Shown here piece by piece: positions 1 through 11,199 of a DNA stretch of 57,757 nucleotides. The position numbers and the translations under genes were made by a program. This stretch comes from Nemertoderma westbladi. Its lineage: Eukaryota > Xenacoelomorpha > Nemertodermatida > Nemertodermatidae. The notes beneath the pieces were generated by a model, which ran no database searches, was not told the DNA's origin, and saw nothing but the letters and a program-made list of their open reading frames with translations. The first letter of the stretch is position 1. Each line of letters opens with the position of its first letter. The stretch lies in NCBI GenBank assembly GCA_032718475.1, contig JAUCBJ010000894.1, positions 1-57,757 of the forward strand, given 5' to 3'.

Positions 1-151
1 CTCTCTAGGTTCCTCCATTTCATCTGCGTCCAAATCGACACCTACCGTCGATAAATCCTCCACGCTGTCCTTTATGCGTCCCCGGGCGGTAACCAAGACA
101 ACCTCCTGTCTATTAGACTTGAGTAATCGAACACAGTCAGTGTGCGTTAGT
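1..151 (-). CDS. PDZ scaffold gene, 3'-most exon seen (end of PDZ domain; partial)
   Basis: Minus-strand exon, open at the window edge. The acceptor is a T-rich tract ending in AG at 152-153. The exon starts with one base that completes the Gly codon left by exon 3280-3406, and is then open for 50 codons to position 1. The first residues (LTHTDCVRLLKSN, then EVVLVTARG) match the last helix and last strand of a PDZ domain, which binds short C-terminal peptides of partner proteins. An acidic tail follows (VGVDLDADEMEEP). The carboxylate-binding loop and the middle of the domain are in exons 5319-5512 and 3280-3406. The exon assignment is seen directly; the scaffold role is inferred from the PDZ family. 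Where the exon ends to the left of the window is unknown. Confidence 0.8.
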
Positions 152-436
152 CTACAACAAACACAGATTTAGGTGTAAGTTAATTCATCTATAATACAGT
201 CTTGGAGTTAATTAGAATACTAATGGGCAACTTATATCTATAATCGGCCTGCCGCATTGCAGCTGCATATGCCGGCTTAACAACAAAATTGCGCTGCCAT
301 CACACCATCCATAATCGGCAAGCTGTAGTTAGTAGTCTCGCGTGCGCACCGCCAACCAAGTTGGCGTATGCACGTATGCTAATAAAATTAAATCCTTTAA
401 AAATAAATAAAATATTAAAATCGGAGAAATAAAATA
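152..436. other. Intron sequence with a short RTE relic
   Basis: Part of the intron between exons 1-151 and 3280-3406. At about 250-300 it resembles the 3' end shared by the RTE copies elsewhere in the window (a GCATTGCAGCTGCAT core, then a GCCGGCTT core and AACAAAATTGCG), in minus orientation. Nothing else is recognised. Confidence 0.5.
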
Positions 437-1165
437 TTACCAAACTGATAGAGCGATGTAATTAATTGACTCCAGATACGCCTTCACTTTGTCCAACTTT
501 GCCGCGAAGCTGACCATCTCCGATCCATAAATTGATTTGATTAATTCTAAATGACCCAGTTCAATAGAATCCATAACGTTGGTACCAAGATCGCAGACAG
601 GATCTCGTAGTGACGAGAGCTGTGGGACTGCATATTTTTTCGAGCATTTCCTTATAGTTGAACGAAGACCCAAATAGTGTTGCTGGTTGATTAGGGTGCC
701 GGTTGTCCGTGTTATTGATTGCAATAGTGTGTTAGGGGCTCTGATCAATCGCTGGACAGTTAGAATAGCTGATTGGTATAATTCTAGAATTAATTGATTG
801 ATTCCAAATAACCCATATAAAATGTTCGACGAAATTAATGTTCCATTAATATGGAGAAGTTTTCGTAGTGCATTTCTATACCTTACTTCCAACTGGTCCC
901 GCTGTAGGTTCCGCTGTGGTTCGGAGCTCCTATGTAAAACGGAAAACTAGCGAAATATTGGCAAAGAGTAAGTTTTCCAAAGTGTTGATAGTGTTTCGAT
1001 GGGGATTCGCTTGATTGTCCATCCCAGAGAGATGAAGCACTCCGCTAATGAATCAACAAGTCTAAGGCACTCCTGATATACGAACCGGTTAGTTCGAGGG
1101 ATTTTGTACCCGATGAAAGTGAGGTGTGTCGTTGTTTGGGGGATCAGGTGATCACTTATGTGCAA
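437..1165 (-). pseudogene. Degenerate non-LTR retrotransposon, C-terminal region of ORF2
   Basis: Two minus-strand reading frames (947-1165 and 437-892), separated by a broken stretch, align in order with the C-terminal part of the intact ORF2 at 54512-57529. The first carries FIGYK, a GWT+R segment and an LW+T segment, equivalent to FIGYK, GWTVRQ and KLWNT in the intact copy. The second carries the following YRNALRKLL-like region (YRKSLRGLL in the intact copy). The endonuclease and most of the reverse transcriptase are absent, so this is a truncated, frameshifted relic of a related family in a host intron. It is not expected to encode a working protein. Confidence 0.7.
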
Positions 1166-1346
1166 AAAAAGTGGGGGTGTCTCAGCTGATCCTCTACCAC
1201 TAAGGAAAATCCAAGCTGATCTTCTCTAATTTTAGAATTATCGAGTCTATTTCTAATTCGATGTTAAACTTAGACTTAGAAATATATCATCCGCATATGA
1301 GAAGGACCAGCACTGGTTAGGGTATGAGATAAGCAATGCGTAGCAA

Positions 1347-1866
1347 TCTTCATCATTGCATAGCTGCATTGCTGAAGTTTACATTAAGAATGCTATGCCG
1401 GCTTGTCGAAAAAGTTGCACAGCCACAACTCCCTATCCCCATGACTTTCGCGAGATCATCCGCATCTCCAAGGTATGCAGGATCTCCATGGTCCGTATAA
1501 AGATGCGTCTCAAGAATGTCATGGGATGTCCACCATGCTTATTCACTCCATGGGGCTGCCAAAGCACAAGATTATGCACTGGCTGGTCCTCACGGCGAAA
1601 GCAATGTCCTGCAAAGTGGAGGCGACTTTGTTCTAGTGTCAAGCTTGGGGGAACCAATGAGACACCTTCAATGTTATATAGTGTCTGGTTGGAGATGTGT
1701 GCATTGTACTTGACACAATGAACCCGGCGTAGCATTCTTGTGAATGTGCCATCCAGAGATTTGGTGTCCTCAGCAGTTAGAGCCCAGCATGGACTCCCAT
1801 AGAGGAGTACTGGAACTAATGCTGCTCTAAATAATCGGACCTTAAGTTTCCGATTAATTCTCGGTG
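1347..1866 (-). pseudogene. RTE-like retrotransposon 3' fragment, inverted arm
   Basis: Minus-strand copy of the RTE-like C-terminal region: an LLYGSPCW segment, an FAGHCFR segment and an LWQPHGVNKHGG segment, a layout typical of the end of RTE endonuclease-reverse transcriptases. It is nearly identical in reverse complement to 2496-2995, so together they form an inverted repeat of about 0.5 kb around a centre of about 0.6 kb. The frame breaks near 1500. This is non-autonomous debris in the host intron. Confidence 0.75.
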
Positions 1867-3007
1867 GTTCCAAGGCCTTTGATTCAGTCTCTCGCTCACG
1901 TATGTTCAGCATACTTTCATTATATGGGATTCCTGACGAAATTATTGCAGCAATCAGATCAGTATACGATGGTTCGACAACATTTGTGTCTACTGTTGAC
2001 GGTGACACAGAACCATTTGAAGTGTTATGGGGCGTCCTCCAAGGAGACACACTTGCACCATTCTTGTTCATTATTGTGGTTGACTATGTGCTACGCATGT
2101 CCTTAGATCATCATAATGATGATGGGGTGATGATAACTCCACCTACTGGCTCCAGAAGTCGAGGAAATCCTGCCAAGTACCTAACTGATCTAGACTTTAC
2201 TGATGACTTAGGAGTACTCTCAGAATCATTAGAGGGAGCCCAACGGCTCCTCAGCTCATTAGAACATGCTGCTTCTAGTGTTGGTCTTTTTATTAACTCC
2301 AGAAAGACCAAAATTCTGACAGTTAACTTTGAAAGTCCTCAGCAAGTCTCTGATCGGATGAGCATAAGCTCAAAGGATGGTATGCTTGAGCATGTGGACG
2401 ACTTCTGTTACCTGGGATCATGGATCCGGAAGTCTTCGAATACGTAAGGGAAAGGCATGGGCAGCCTTGAATAGGCTTTCCAGGATTTGAAAGTCACCGA
2501 GAATTAATCGGAAACTTAAGGTCCGATTATTTAGAGCAGCAGTAGTTCCAGTACTCCTCTACGGGAGTCCATGCTGGGCTCTAACTGCTGAGGACACCAA
2601 ATCTCTGGATGGCACATTCACAAGAATGCTACGCCGGGTACATTGTGTCAAGTACAATGCACACATCTCCAACCAGACACTATATAACATTGGAGGTGTC
2701 TCATTGGTTCCCCCAAGCTTGACACTAGAACAAAATCGCCTCCGCTTTGCAGGACATTGCTTTCGCCGTGAGGACCAGCCAGTGCATAATCTTGTACTTT
2801 GGCAGCCTCATGGAGTGAATAAGCATGGTGGACAGCCCATGACTTTCTTGAGACGCATCTTAAGGGACACTGGCCTTGAAGATGCGGATGATCTAGCAAA
2901 TGTCATGGGTGATAGGGAGTTGTGGAGGTGCAATTTTGTTGACAAGCCGGCACAGCATTCTTAAAAATGCAGCTGCAATGCAGCATGCCGATCCTAGTAG
3001 TAGTAGT
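1867..3007 (+). pseudogene. RTE-like retrotransposon, 5'-truncated reverse transcriptase and 3' end
   Basis: Plus-strand RTE fragment. It starts inside the reverse transcriptase at SKAFDSVSRS (motif A), then SLYGIPDEI, GVLQGDTLAPFLF (motif B) and DLDFTDD, where the usual Y/F-A-D-D box has Thr in place of Ala. Near 2450 the frame is lost; the rest (2500-2964) encodes the C-terminal region ending in WRCNFVDKPAQHS and a stop. A 3' untranslated end follows with an AATGCAGCTGCAATGCAGCA core and a (TAG)n tail at about 2995-3007. It is broken by the frame loss and cannot make a full product. Confidence 0.8.
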
Positions 3008-3245
3008 GCGGATCCATGATCCCATGTAACAGAAGTCGTCCACATGCTCAAGCATACCATCTTTTGACCTTATGCCCATACAATCAGACATTTCCTAAAG
3101 GCTGTTGAAATTAACTGTAAAATGTTGGTCTTTTTGGAGTTGACAAAGAAACCAACACTAGAAGCAGCCTAATATAATATGCTGAGGAGCCGTTGGGCTC
3201 CCTCTAGTGATTCTGAGAGTACTCAGGTCATTAGCAGATAGGTAG
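3008..3245 (-). pseudogene. Inverted RTE reverse transcriptase fragment
   Basis: Directly after the (TAG)n tail of the previous copy, the sequence continues as the reverse complement of about 2200-2412. It encodes on the minus strand the segment with KDGMLEHVDDFCY and GSWIR, and then degenerate sequence matching the region after motif B. With 1347-1866 it makes this 1.9-kb block a multi-armed fold-back structure. Confidence 0.65.
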
Positions 3246-3279
3246 CAATACCTTAATAAGTTAACTAAGGAATACTGAC

Positions 3280-3406
3280 CCTTTAACAAATCTCCCGTTT
3301 ATTGAAAGAATTCTATCACCTTCTCTCAACCTGCCATCCTTGTGAGCCAATCCATCCTTAATCATTCGGAACACTTTAACATCCATAATCTCCTGATCGG
3401 ACCCAC
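3280..3406 (-). CDS. PDZ scaffold gene, internal exon (core of PDZ domain)
   Basis: Minus-strand exon of 127 nt that I found by translation. The acceptor is TTATTTCCACAG at 3407-3418 and the donor is GG|GTCAGT at 3274-3281. It enters after one base of a Gly codon and leaves after two bases of another. The product reads GGSDQEIMDVKVF, then RMIKDGLAHKDGRLREGD, then RILSINGRFVKG, a textbook PDZ core (strand 3, the DGRL+EGD turn, and ILSINGR). It joins in phase to exon 5319-5512 upstream and exon 1-151 downstream. Confidence 0.88.
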
Positions 3407-3684
3407 CTGTGGAAATAATATGAATATAAACCTCGGTTAAGAGGGGGCCGGTTCACCTATTGGATAAACCTTCAGTTCTTTGGGGGATTAAATTAGTTTT
3501 TGTTTGTATAATTGCATGGAAATTTTTTCGTCGATTTTCGTATGATTTTCAAGGAACAATTAATTTAAATTTAAACTTCCCTTCAACTTTAATTCAATTG
3601 TTATGATTTTCAATCTAAATGCTACCCCCCCCCCCCCCCCCCGTCAGTTTATACTACATTTGGAATCTATGATTGTGTCTATCT
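3407..3684. other. Intron spacer with homopolymer C run
   Basis: AT-rich intron sequence. A run of 18 C lies at 3625-3642 (18 G on the transcribed strand), just before the 77-bp array. No gene is seen. Confidence 0.6.
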
Positions 3685-5222
3685 GGGTAAGTCTCTACAT
3701 ACAGACACACCATAGAGTATTAGGGATGGATGGGGACTACAGTGTGTTTATTTGTTCCATTGGGTAAGTCTCTACATACAGACACACCATAGAGTATTAG
3801 GGATGGATGGGGACTACGTGTGTTTATTTGTTCCATTGGGTAAGTCTCTACATGCAGACACACCATAGAGTATTAGGGATGGATGGGGACTACGTGTGTT
3901 TATTTGTTCCATTGGGTAAGTCTCTACATGCAGACACACCATAGAGTATTAGGGATGGATGGGGACTACAGTGTGTTTATTTGTTCCATTGGGTAAGTCT
4001 CTACATACAGACACACCATAGAGTATTAGGGATGGATGGGGACTACGTGTGTTTATTTGTTCCATTGGGTAAGTCTCTACATACAGACACACCATAGAGT
4101 ATTAGGGATGGATGGGGACTACAGTGTGTTTATTTGTTCCATTGGGTAAGTCTCTACATACAGACACACCATAGAGTATTAGGGATGGATGGGGACTACG
4201 TGTGTTTATTTGTTCCATTGGGTAAGTCTCTACATGCAGACACACCATAGAGTATTAGGGATGGATGGGGACTACGTGTGTTTATTTGTTCCATTGGGTA
4301 AGTCTCTACATGCAGACACACCATAGAGTATTAGGGATGGATGGGGACTACAGTGTGTTTATTTGTTCCATTGGGTAAGTCTCTACATACAGACACACCA
4401 TAGAGTATTAGGGATGGATGGGGACTACAGTGTGTTTATTTGTTCCATTGGGTAAGTCTCTACATGCAGACACACCATAGAGTATTAGGGATGGATGGGG
4501 ACTACAGTGTGTTTATTTGTTCCATTGGGTAAGTCTCTACATGCAGACACACCATAGAGTATTAGGGATGGATGGGGACTACAGTGTGTTTATTTGTTCC
4601 ATTGGGTAAGTCTCTACATACAGACACACCATAGAGTATTAGGGATGGATGGGGGCTACGTGTGTTTATTTGTTCCATTGGGTAAGTCTCTACATACAGA
4701 CACACCATAGAGTATTAGGGATGGATGGGGACTACGTGTGTTTATTTGTTCCATTGGGTAAGTCTCTACATGCAGACACACCATAGAGTATTAGGGATGG
4801 ATGGGGACTACAGTGTGTTTATTTGTTCCATTGGGTAAGTCTCTACATACAGACACACCATAGAGTATTAGGGATGGATGGGGACTACGTGTGTTTATTT
4901 GTTCCATTGGGTAAGTCTCTACATACAGACACACCATAGAGTATTAGGGATGGATGGGGACTACAGTGTGTTTATTTGTTCCATTGGGTAAGTCTCTACA
5001 TACAGACACACCATAGAGTATTAAGGATGGATGGGGACTACGTGTGTTTATTTGTTCCATTGGGTAAGTCTCTACATGCAGACACACCATAGAGTATTAG
5101 GGATGGATGGGGACTACGTGTGTTTATTTGTTCCATTGGGTAAGTCTCTACATACAGACACACCATAGAGTATTAGGGATGGATGGGGACTACAGTGTGT
5201 TTATTTGTTCCATTGGGTAAGT
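3685..5222. repeat. 77/75-bp minisatellite, about 20 copies
   Basis: Tandem units of 77 bp that begin GGGTAAGTCTCTACAT, continue GACACACCATAGAGTA and GGATGGATGGGGACTAC, and end TTTATTTGTTCCATT. Two length forms alternate irregularly: 77 bp with ACAGTGTG and 75 bp with ACGTGTG. An A/G variant (CATAC or CATGC) also mixes between units. Copies are otherwise almost identical, which suggests recent homogenisation. It lies in the intron between exons 3280-3406 and 5319-5512 and has no continuous coding frame. Confidence 0.95.
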
Positions 5223-5232
5223 AGTCATTAGG

Positions 5233-5300
5233 GCACAAGCCGGCACAGCATTCTTAAAAATGCAGCTGCAATGCAGCATGCAGATCCTAGTAGTAGTAAT
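5233..5300 (+). pseudogene. RTE 3'-end fragment with (TAG)n tail
   Basis: A short plus-strand piece identical in pattern to 2944-3007: the end of the coding sequence (CAAGCCGGCACAGCATTCTT), the GCAGCTGCAATGCAGCAT core, and a TAGTAGTAGT tail. It stops about 20 bp from the donor site of exon 5319-5512. Confidence 0.75.
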
Positions 5301-5318
5301 TATTGTAATTCTACCTAC

Positions 5319-5512
5319 CAGATATAGAGAGACCAACACCCGAACCGTTGTCTCTATGTAAGACAACTACGTTTATCTCTGTGTCGCTATCCCCGCTGTC
5401 GCTCTGTGTGTCATTAACTTCCTGAATCAATCGCTCGATCTCATCAGCCGCCAATAGTTCGGTTACACTGCTGGCTATACTGGCCACAGACATAGACCGC
5501 CGGGGCCAGGTG
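5319..5512 (-). CDS. PDZ scaffold gene, internal exon (start of PDZ domain)
   Basis: Minus-strand exon of 194 nt. The acceptor is a strong pyrimidine tract ending CCCCAG at 5513-5518; the donor is CTG|GTAGGT at 5313-5321. It starts by completing an Arg codon from exon 9039-9241 and ends after the first base of a Gly codon. The product has a Ser/Asp-rich lead (VASIASSVTELL, then NDTQSDSGDSDTEI) and then NVVVLHRDNGSGVGLSISG, the first PDZ strand and the G-V-G-L carboxylate-binding loop. The strand and loop are completed by the next exon. The family match is strong; the specific PDZ protein is not identified. Confidence 0.88.
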
Positions 5513-5550
5513 CTGGGGAAACAAAGAGAAAGTAAGTAGAGTTGGGGATA

Positions 5551-8500
5551 AAATAAACATAATTGCTTATTGGGTTGATATATTAAACATAATTGCTTAT
5601 TGGGTTGATATATTAAACATAATTGCTTATTGGGTTGATATATTAAACATAATTGCTTATTGGGTTGATATATTAAACATAATTGCTTATTGGGTTGATA
5701 TATTAAACATAATTGCTTATTGGGTTGATATATTAAACATAATTGCTTATTGGGTTGATATATTAAACATAATTGCTTATTGGGTTGATATATTAAACAT
5801 AATTGCTTATTGGGTTGATATATTAAACATAATTGCTTATTGGGTTGATATATTAAACATAATTGCTTATTGGGTTGATATATTAAACATAATTGCTTAT
5901 TGGGTTGATATATTAAACATAATTGCTTATTGGGTTGATATATTAAACATAATTGCTTATTGGGTTGATATATTAAACATAATTGCTTATTGGGTTGATA
6001 TATTAAACATAATTGCTTATTGGGTTGATATATTAAACATAATTGCTTATTGGGTTGATATATTAAACACAATTGCTTATTGGGTTGATATATTAAACAT
6101 AATTGCTTATTGGGTTGATATATTAAACATAATTGCTTATTGGGTTGATATATTAAACATAATTGCTTATTGGGTTGATATATTAAACATAATTGCTTAT
6201 TGGGTTGATATATTAAACATAATTGCTTATTGGGTTGATATATTAAACATAATTGCTTATTGGGTTGATATATTAAACATAATTGCTTATTGGGTTGATA
6301 TATTAAACATAATTGCTTATTGGGTTGATATATTAAACATAATTGCTTATTGGGTTGATATATTAAACATAATTGCTTATTGGGTTGATATATTAAACAT
6401 AATTGCTTATTGGGTTGATATATTAAACATAATTGCTTATTGGGTTGATATATTAAACATAATTGCTTATTGGGTTGATATATTAAACATAATTGCTTAT
6501 TGGGTTGATATATTAAACATAATTGCTTATTGGGTTGATATATTAAACATAATTGCTTATTGGGTTGATATATTAAACATAATTGCTTATTGGGTTGATA
6601 TATTAAACATAATTGCTTATTGGGTTGATATATTAAACATAATTGCTTATTGGGTTGATATATTAAACATAATTGCTTATTGTGTTGATATATTAAACAC
6701 AATTGCTTATTGGGTTGATATATTAAACATAATTGCTTATTGGGTTGATATATTAAACATAATTGCTTATTGGGTTGATATATTAAACATAATTGCTTAT
6801 TGGGTTGATATATTAAACATAATTGCTTATTGGGTTGATATATTAAACATAATTGCTTATTGGGTTGATATATTAAACATAATTGCTTATTGGGTTGATA
6901 TATTAAACATAATTGCTTATTGGGTTGATATATTAAACATAATTGCTTATTGGGTTGATATATTAAACATAATTGCTTATTGGGTTGATATATTAAACAT
7001 AATTGCTTATTGGGTTGATATATTAAACATAATTGCTTATTGGGTTGATATATTAAACATAATTGCTTATTGGGTTGATATATTAAACATAATTGCTTAT
7101 TGGTTGATATATTAAACAAATTGCTTATTGGGTTGATATATTAAACATAATTGCTTATTGGGTTGATATATTAAACATAATTGCTTATTGGGTTGATATA
7201 TTAAACATAATTGCTTATTGGGTTGATATATTAAACATAATTGCTTATTGGGTTGATATATTAAACATAATTGCTTATTGGGTTGATATATTAAACATAA
7301 TTGCTTATTGGGTTGATATATTAAACATAATTGCTTATTGGGTTGATATATTAAACATAATTGCTTATTGGGTTGATATATTAAACATAATTGCTTATTG
7401 GGTTGATATATTAAACATAATTGCTTATTGGGTTGATATATTAAACATAATTGCTTATTGGGTTGATATATTAAACATAATTGCTTATTGGGTTGATATA
7501 TTAAACATAATTGCTTATTGGGTTGATATATTAAACATAATTGCTTATTGGGTTGATATATTAAACATAATTGCTTATTGGGTTGATATATTAAACATAA
7601 TTGCTTATTGGGTTGATATATTAAACATAATTGCTTATTGGGTTGATATATTAAACATAATTGCTTATTGGGTTGATATATTAAACATAATTGCTTATTG
7701 GGTTGATATATTAAACATAATTGCTTATTGGGTTGATATATTAAACATAATTGCTTATTGGGTTGATATATTAAACATAATTGCTTATTGGGTTGATATA
7801 TTAAACATAATTGCTTATTGGGTTGATATATTAAACATAATTGCTTATTGGGTTGATATATTAAACATAATTGCTTATTGGGTTGATATATTAAACATAA
7901 TTGCTTATTGGGTTGATATATTAAACATAATTGCTTATTGGGTTGATATATTAAACATAATTGCTTATTGGGTTGATATATTAAACATAATTGCTTATTG
8001 GGTTGATATATTAAACATAATTGCTTATTGGGTTGATATATTAAACATAATTGCTTATTGGGTTGATATATTAAACATAATTGCTTATTGGGTTGATATA
8101 TTAAACATAATTGCTTATTGGGTTGATATATTAAACATAATTGCTTATTGGGTTGATATATTAAACATAATTGCTTATTGGGTTGATATATTAAACATAA
8201 TTGCTTATTGGGTTGATATATTAAACATAATTGCTTATTGGGTTGATATATTAAACATAATTGCTTATTGGGTTGATATATTAAACATAATTGCTTATTG
8301 GGTTGATATATTAAACATAATTGCTTATTGGGTTGATATATTAAACATAATTGCTTATTGGGTTGATATATTAAACATAATTGCTTATTGGGTTGATATA
8401 TTAAACATAATTGCTTATTGTGTTGATATATTAAACATAATTGCTTATTGGGTTGATATATTAAACATAATTGCTTATTGGGTTGATATATTAAACATAA

Positions 8501-9022
8501 TTGCTTATTGGGTTGATATATTAAACATAATTGCTTATTGGGTTGATATATTAAACATAATTGCTTATTGTGTTGATATATTAAACATAATTGCTTATTG
8601 TGTTGATATATTAAACATAATTGCTTATTGTGTTGATATATTAAACATAATTGCTTATTGGGTTGATATATTAAACATAATTGCTTATTGGGTTGATATA
8701 TTAAACATAATTGCTTATTGGGTTGATATATTAAACATAATTGCTTATTGGGTTGATATATTAAACATAATTGCTTATTGGGTTGATATATTAAACATAA
8801 TTGCTTATTGGGTTGATATATTAAACATAATTGCTTATTGTGTTGATATATTAAACATAATTGCTTATTGGGTTGATATATTAAACATAATTGCTTATTG
8901 GGTTGATATATTAAACATAATTGCTTATTGGGTTGATATATTAAACATAATTGCTTATTGGGTTGATATATTAAACATAATTGCTTATTGGGTTGATATA
9001 TTAAACATAATTGCTTATTGTG
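5551..9022. repeat. 30-bp minisatellite, about 116 copies, filling one intron
   Basis: Tandem 30-bp units with the plus-strand pattern TTAAACATAATTGCTTATTG then GGTTGATATA. Units are almost identical: a few have T for G (TTGTGTTG) or C for T (AAACACAATTG), and one pair of adjacent units (about 7101-7120) carries two single-base deletions. The array occupies nearly all of the intron between exons 9039-9241 and 5319-5512. Because 30 is a multiple of three, the minus strand reads as an endless decapeptide NKQLCLIYQP in the same frame as both flanking exons. I treat it as intron sequence because both splice sites are good, not as a coding repeat. Confidence 0.93.
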
Positions 9023-9038
9023 TAAGATAAAAACATAC

Positions 9039-9241
9039 CGGAAATGACCCCAACCCTCACAGAAGGCCGTATCATCGGCACAGACAGACATGTCGTACTC
9101 CGTCATATCTGAGACATCACTGTCGTCCATAGGGTCTACTGATCCGGAGGAATTCCGACCGCGGTGCCGAGAGGTCAGACCCTCGGTGGATAGGGAGGTA
9201 TCCAAGGTAACAAGGTCGTTGAGTTGCTCAAAAGATCGGAT
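9039..9241 (-). CDS. PDZ scaffold gene, internal exon before PDZ domain
   Basis: Minus-strand exon of 203 nt with acceptor TTTATATTAG at 9242-9251 and donor CCG|GTATGT at 9033-9041. It enters in phase 0, matching exon 19019-20019, and leaves after two bases of an Arg codon, matching exon 5319-5512. The product starts IRSFEQLNDLVTLDTSLS and continues through an Asp/Ser-rich stretch (DPMDDSDVSDMTEYDMS) to CEGWGHF. No domain is recognised; the composition suggests a disordered linker before the PDZ domain. Confidence 0.8.
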
Positions 9242-9379
9242 CTAATATAAATAGACGATTTTTATTATTATTATCACTCGACTTTATTATTATATATAAT
9301 TCAATATAAAATATCAATAAAAATTGCGATCACAGTTGATGATTCAACGATTAAATTTACAATATGACATCAAGTCGAA

Positions 9380-9890
9380 ATCTAGTAATCTACCGGAAAG
9401 ATATACCTATCTTTAGAGTTAACAATATCTTCAGGTAAGGAGTTCCAAAGTGCAACAACACGATTAGAAAACTAATATTTACATATTTGAAGCCTTGATA
9501 TTTTTATAAATAGTTTTCGACTGTGGCCTCTCAGGCCTTGTCTAGACGGGCGCCTAAAAAATCATTAAAATACAGCCTGACCAGATTTCTTTCGATGAAA
9601 TACACCATTTTGAGGTCATAAATTAAACGCCTTAATTCCAAAGGTTGTAAATCCAAATATGTGAGACAATCAAGGTAATTCACGTATGTCAAACCGCAGC
9701 GAGCATAAACTCGGCGAGGGAGACCACAATGACTTACACGCTGTTATAAGGACCCTGGTGATTTTGGTATAGAAACAACGTAAAATTGTATTGTAGATTT
9801 TAAATGCCTTTGTAACTTGTTCGCAACAGTAGACATCAAATTTCAAATCATTTGAAATTATAATTCCTAGGCCTTGCATTGAGATTCTAC
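9380..9890 (-). pseudogene. Degenerate CR1-like retrotransposon, C-terminal end
   Basis: On the minus strand, 9670-9879 encodes a GIIISNDLKFD segment and then AFKIYNTILRCF, typical of the region after the reverse transcriptase in CR1/Jockey-type elements. Further on, about 9415-9457 encodes RVVALWNSLPEDIV, the signature seen just before the stop in many such ORF2 proteins. Several stops and shifts separate the parts. This is a dead 3' fragment in the host intron. Confidence 0.65.
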
Positions 9891-10490
9891 TTTAAGTTGG
9901 TTATTTAAAAGTCGATACGACTTCAGTGCACTTATGACCAGCAATGCTGATCTGCTATAGGGCAGAGAGTGAATCGCTCAATGATTTTGTTATTCCGAAG
10001 TAGTTAGTAGCTGTATTTTTTTAAACTCTCTGAGTTAAGTTGGATTTACCAGAGTTTCTAAATTGCCTGACGAATATATAAAAACTGGTCATTCACGGTG
10101 GTAATCTTAATCTAAATCAACGTTTTCGCGCTGAGACAAACAATATTATAATTATTGACTAGTTATAATTTGTGAATGGGTATACGTGTACTATTATACA
10201 ATAAATATATTAAATGTTAGTGAGGCTGAGCCCAACCAAATACAAATATTATTGGCAATAAAGTAGTCAGTCAGCTCAGCATGTAGAGAGTCATAAAATG
10301 ATAGGTCTGCTTTAGACTCTTGGTTTAGAAATTCATAATAGGAATTAATATGTTACGAATTATAAACTAAATTGTATTGTAATTTCATTGTATTTGCTTA
10401 TGTTTAAATTTGTTTGAATTTAAAAGAAAATTTGTTTGATGTTCTTTTTTTTTGAAAATCTACATTAATTTTAAATTTTGTCAACAATTC
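9891..10490. other. AT-rich intron, no gene seen
   Basis: Low-GC sequence with no coding pattern, no clear repeat and no splice-bounded exon that I could support. Confidence 0.5.
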
Positions 10491-10499
10491 GTTGAAATG

Positions 10500-10605
10500 G
10501 AAATCCGGCCAAAAAATTGAAATCCGGCCGGAGCCGGAACCGGATTTTTTTCTCAAAATCCGGCCGGAATTCCGGCCCGGCCGGATATCCGGCACACCCC
10601 TAATT
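10500..10605 (+). mobile_element. Possible hAT-type transposon terminus
   Basis: A dense block of CCGG-based palindromes (AATCCGGCCGGAGCCGG, CCGGCCGGAATTCCGG, CCGGATATCCGG) ends in GGCACACCCCTA at about 10589-10602. The reverse complement, TAGGGGTGTGCCGG, resembles hAT terminal inverted repeats, and such CCGG-rich subterminal palindromes are common in that group. No matching second end or transposase is seen, so at most this is one terminus of a non-autonomous or fragmentary element. Confidence 0.35.
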
Positions 10606-11195
10606 AATGCCTATATTTTTTGCTATTTATATTATTATTATTATTATTATTACCCGGCTTACGCCCCGGTGGCTTTATTACATGTAGATTTATATACATA
10701 AAATAAATTAAAATACCCAAGTGCAGGCACAATGTGGACTTAGCAAAAACACTGCACAAGAGTAGTATAAAAGCATAATTAGTGTAAAAGTTTTATAGTT
10801 TAAATTAAAAGTTTAGTTTAATAATTTTTTAGATTAAAAATTTAAGAATATAAACCCTAATGCGATAAAATATATTATACCAGCAATGATTAATGTATGA
10901 CAGACAACATGGAAGTAAATATTAAATTATATACCTAGGCGATAATTAATATAAGACAACATGAAACATGAAAGTGCATAAAATGAAATACAAATTAGAT
11001 AAATTAGATACAATACAATGCCGCGAATGAGTTATAATAAAACACAATTATGATGAGTAAAATAGTAATGTATGTCTGTTTGATAAATAAAATAATGTGA
11101 GTGGAAATAATAAGGGTCGGAATACCTGAGTTAAAAATATATAAAAACAGCAACGTAAATAAATATCGCACATTGGACGAAAAAGGTTAAACCGT
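10606..11195. other. Intron with (ATT)n microsatellite, otherwise empty
   Basis: A (TTA)n run lies at about 10629-10652, followed by about 0.5 kb of AT-rich sequence with no recognisable gene. Confidence 0.55.
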
Positions 11196-11199
11196 ATAG

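Noticed and set aside
3685-5222. CRISPR-like array
   Set aside because: Units are contiguous and nearly identical over the full 75-77 bp with no unique spacers, in an animal intron.
3685-5222. GGTAAGT splice donors and TTAGGG (telomere hexamer) once per unit
   Set aside because: The donors lie on the strand opposite the host gene, and a single hexamer per 77 bp is not telomeric repeat.
5311-9205. Two long minus-strand frames of 602 and 697 codons made of a decapeptide repeat
   Set aside because: They are exon ends running into a 30-bp minisatellite. Good splice donor (9037-9038) and acceptor (5513-5514) sites place the repeats in an intron.
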